Assembly: GCA_019419555.1 (NCBI GenBank)
Contig: DXZR01000019.1
Coordinates: forward strand, 1 to 41,443
Reading direction: 5' to 3'
Length of the DNA: 41,443 bases
DNA from: Collinsella sp.
Lineage (GTDB): Bacteria; Actinomycetota; Coriobacteriia; Coriobacteriales; Coriobacteriaceae
Both the position numbers and the translations under genes were made by a program. A model generated the notes under the pieces. It searched no databases. It was not told the origin of the DNA and was given only the letters and a program-made list of their open reading frames with translations. Shown here in pieces: positions 41,162 through 41,443 of the stretch (position 1 is its first letter; each line of letters starts with the position of its first letter).

Positions 41162-41383
41162 CTACCAGGTACGATATGTGCACTGATATTTTGTCTCAAA
41201 CCCGGGCATCCCGTTGCCGCGTGGGCTTAACGCGGCACCCGTATAGAGAATCGTTTGCCCCGTACGAGAATACGAAGTTTTGAAAGACAGCCTCTTGTAT
41301 GTCTGGTCGAAACAATCAACATTCTCGCTCGGGTGGTTCGCAGTGGAGAACGACTTGTAAGTGTCCAAGACGTCCGCTGTCAC
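41162..41383 (-). pseudogene. Probable gene remnant, C-terminal part of an unknown protein
   Basis: A 73-codon frame from a GTG at 41383 to a stop at 41162 reads like true protein (DTYKSFSTANHPSENVDCFD, later SYSRTGQTILYTGAALSP and GNGMPGFETKYQC). It has no ribosome site, and an in-frame stop lies four codons before the GTG; all three minus-strand frames carry stops between there and the right edge. It therefore looks like the end of a longer, decayed gene. I do not recognise the family. GC is lower than in the neighbouring cluster. Confidence 0.4.
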
Positions 41384-41443
41384 AAGACGATGTTAGCGCC
41401 GGGCGATTTTAGCCGCTAATAGTCAAACTATTTTGACCAATCC

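Overview
The window looks like a chromosomal segment of a Gram-positive anaerobe of the Coriobacteriia, most likely Collinsella or a close relative. This is inferred from the high-GC codon use, an oxygen-sensitive pyruvate formate-lyase pathway, a sucrose PTS, an agmatine deiminase cluster and a strictly bacterial gene style; no 16S rRNA or tRNA gene is present to prove it. No insertion sequence, prophage or CRISPR array was found.

Layout: (1) 1-5.8 kb, aspartate-family amino-acid synthesis: lysC and asd leftward, thrC and thrB rightward. Several very long nested palindromes punctuate these genes. (2) 6.1-9.1 kb, an accessory patch of lower GC. It holds a small XRE regulator divergent from a membrane-anchored Cys-rich protein with a perfect operator palindrome between them, then a two-gene toxin-antitoxin-like module (DUF3990-like protein plus HTH protein) behind a doubled operator. 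(3) 9.1-14 kb, housekeeping genes: GTPase engB, MTA/SAH nucleosidase, an exported class A beta-lactamase-like serine hydrolase, pflA and degV. (4) 14.1-19.8 kb, a sucrose/fructoside locus: LacI regulator, two GH32 enzymes and a PTS EIIBC, with repeated LacI-type operators. (5) 20-22.5 kb, a pyruvate formate-lyase encoded as two genes, a 683-aa body without the glycyl-radical domain and a separate 83-aa glycyl-radical domain. (6) 22.9-24.8 kb, a KdgT-type permease and a short-chain dehydrogenase. (7) 25.2-29.8 kb, a MarR regulator and a heterodimeric ABC exporter in one overlapping operon. (8) 30.1-33.3 kb, DAHP synthase, a GNAT acetyltransferase, a 63-aa hypothetical protein, and about 1.2 kb of intergenic hairpins and dispersed repeats. 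(9) 33.3-40.8 kb, an agmatine/putrescine cluster: putrescine carbamoyltransferase, two paralogous APC antiporters, agmatine deiminase and a divergent membrane-bound LuxR-type regulator. (10) 40.8-41.4 kb, a terminator built from a dispersed repeat, two tandem hairpins with the same arms, and a probable gene fragment at the right edge.

The agmatine cluster would import agmatine in exchange for putrescine, deiminate it to N-carbamoylputrescine and split that to putrescine plus carbamoyl phosphate. The carbamate kinase that would make ATP is not in the window. The sucrose locus would import and phosphorylate sucrose or related fructosides and hydrolyse them, feeding glycolysis; the split PFL then converts pyruvate to acetyl-CoA and formate.

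The most unusual items are the split PFL, a family of long intergenic palindromes sharing a conserved asymmetric internal loop (side 1 like ANYCCGCA, side 2 GAGGAC), and a candidate leader-peptide/attenuator before one of the two putrescine-type antiporters. All readings come from inspecting the sequence; no database search was run.
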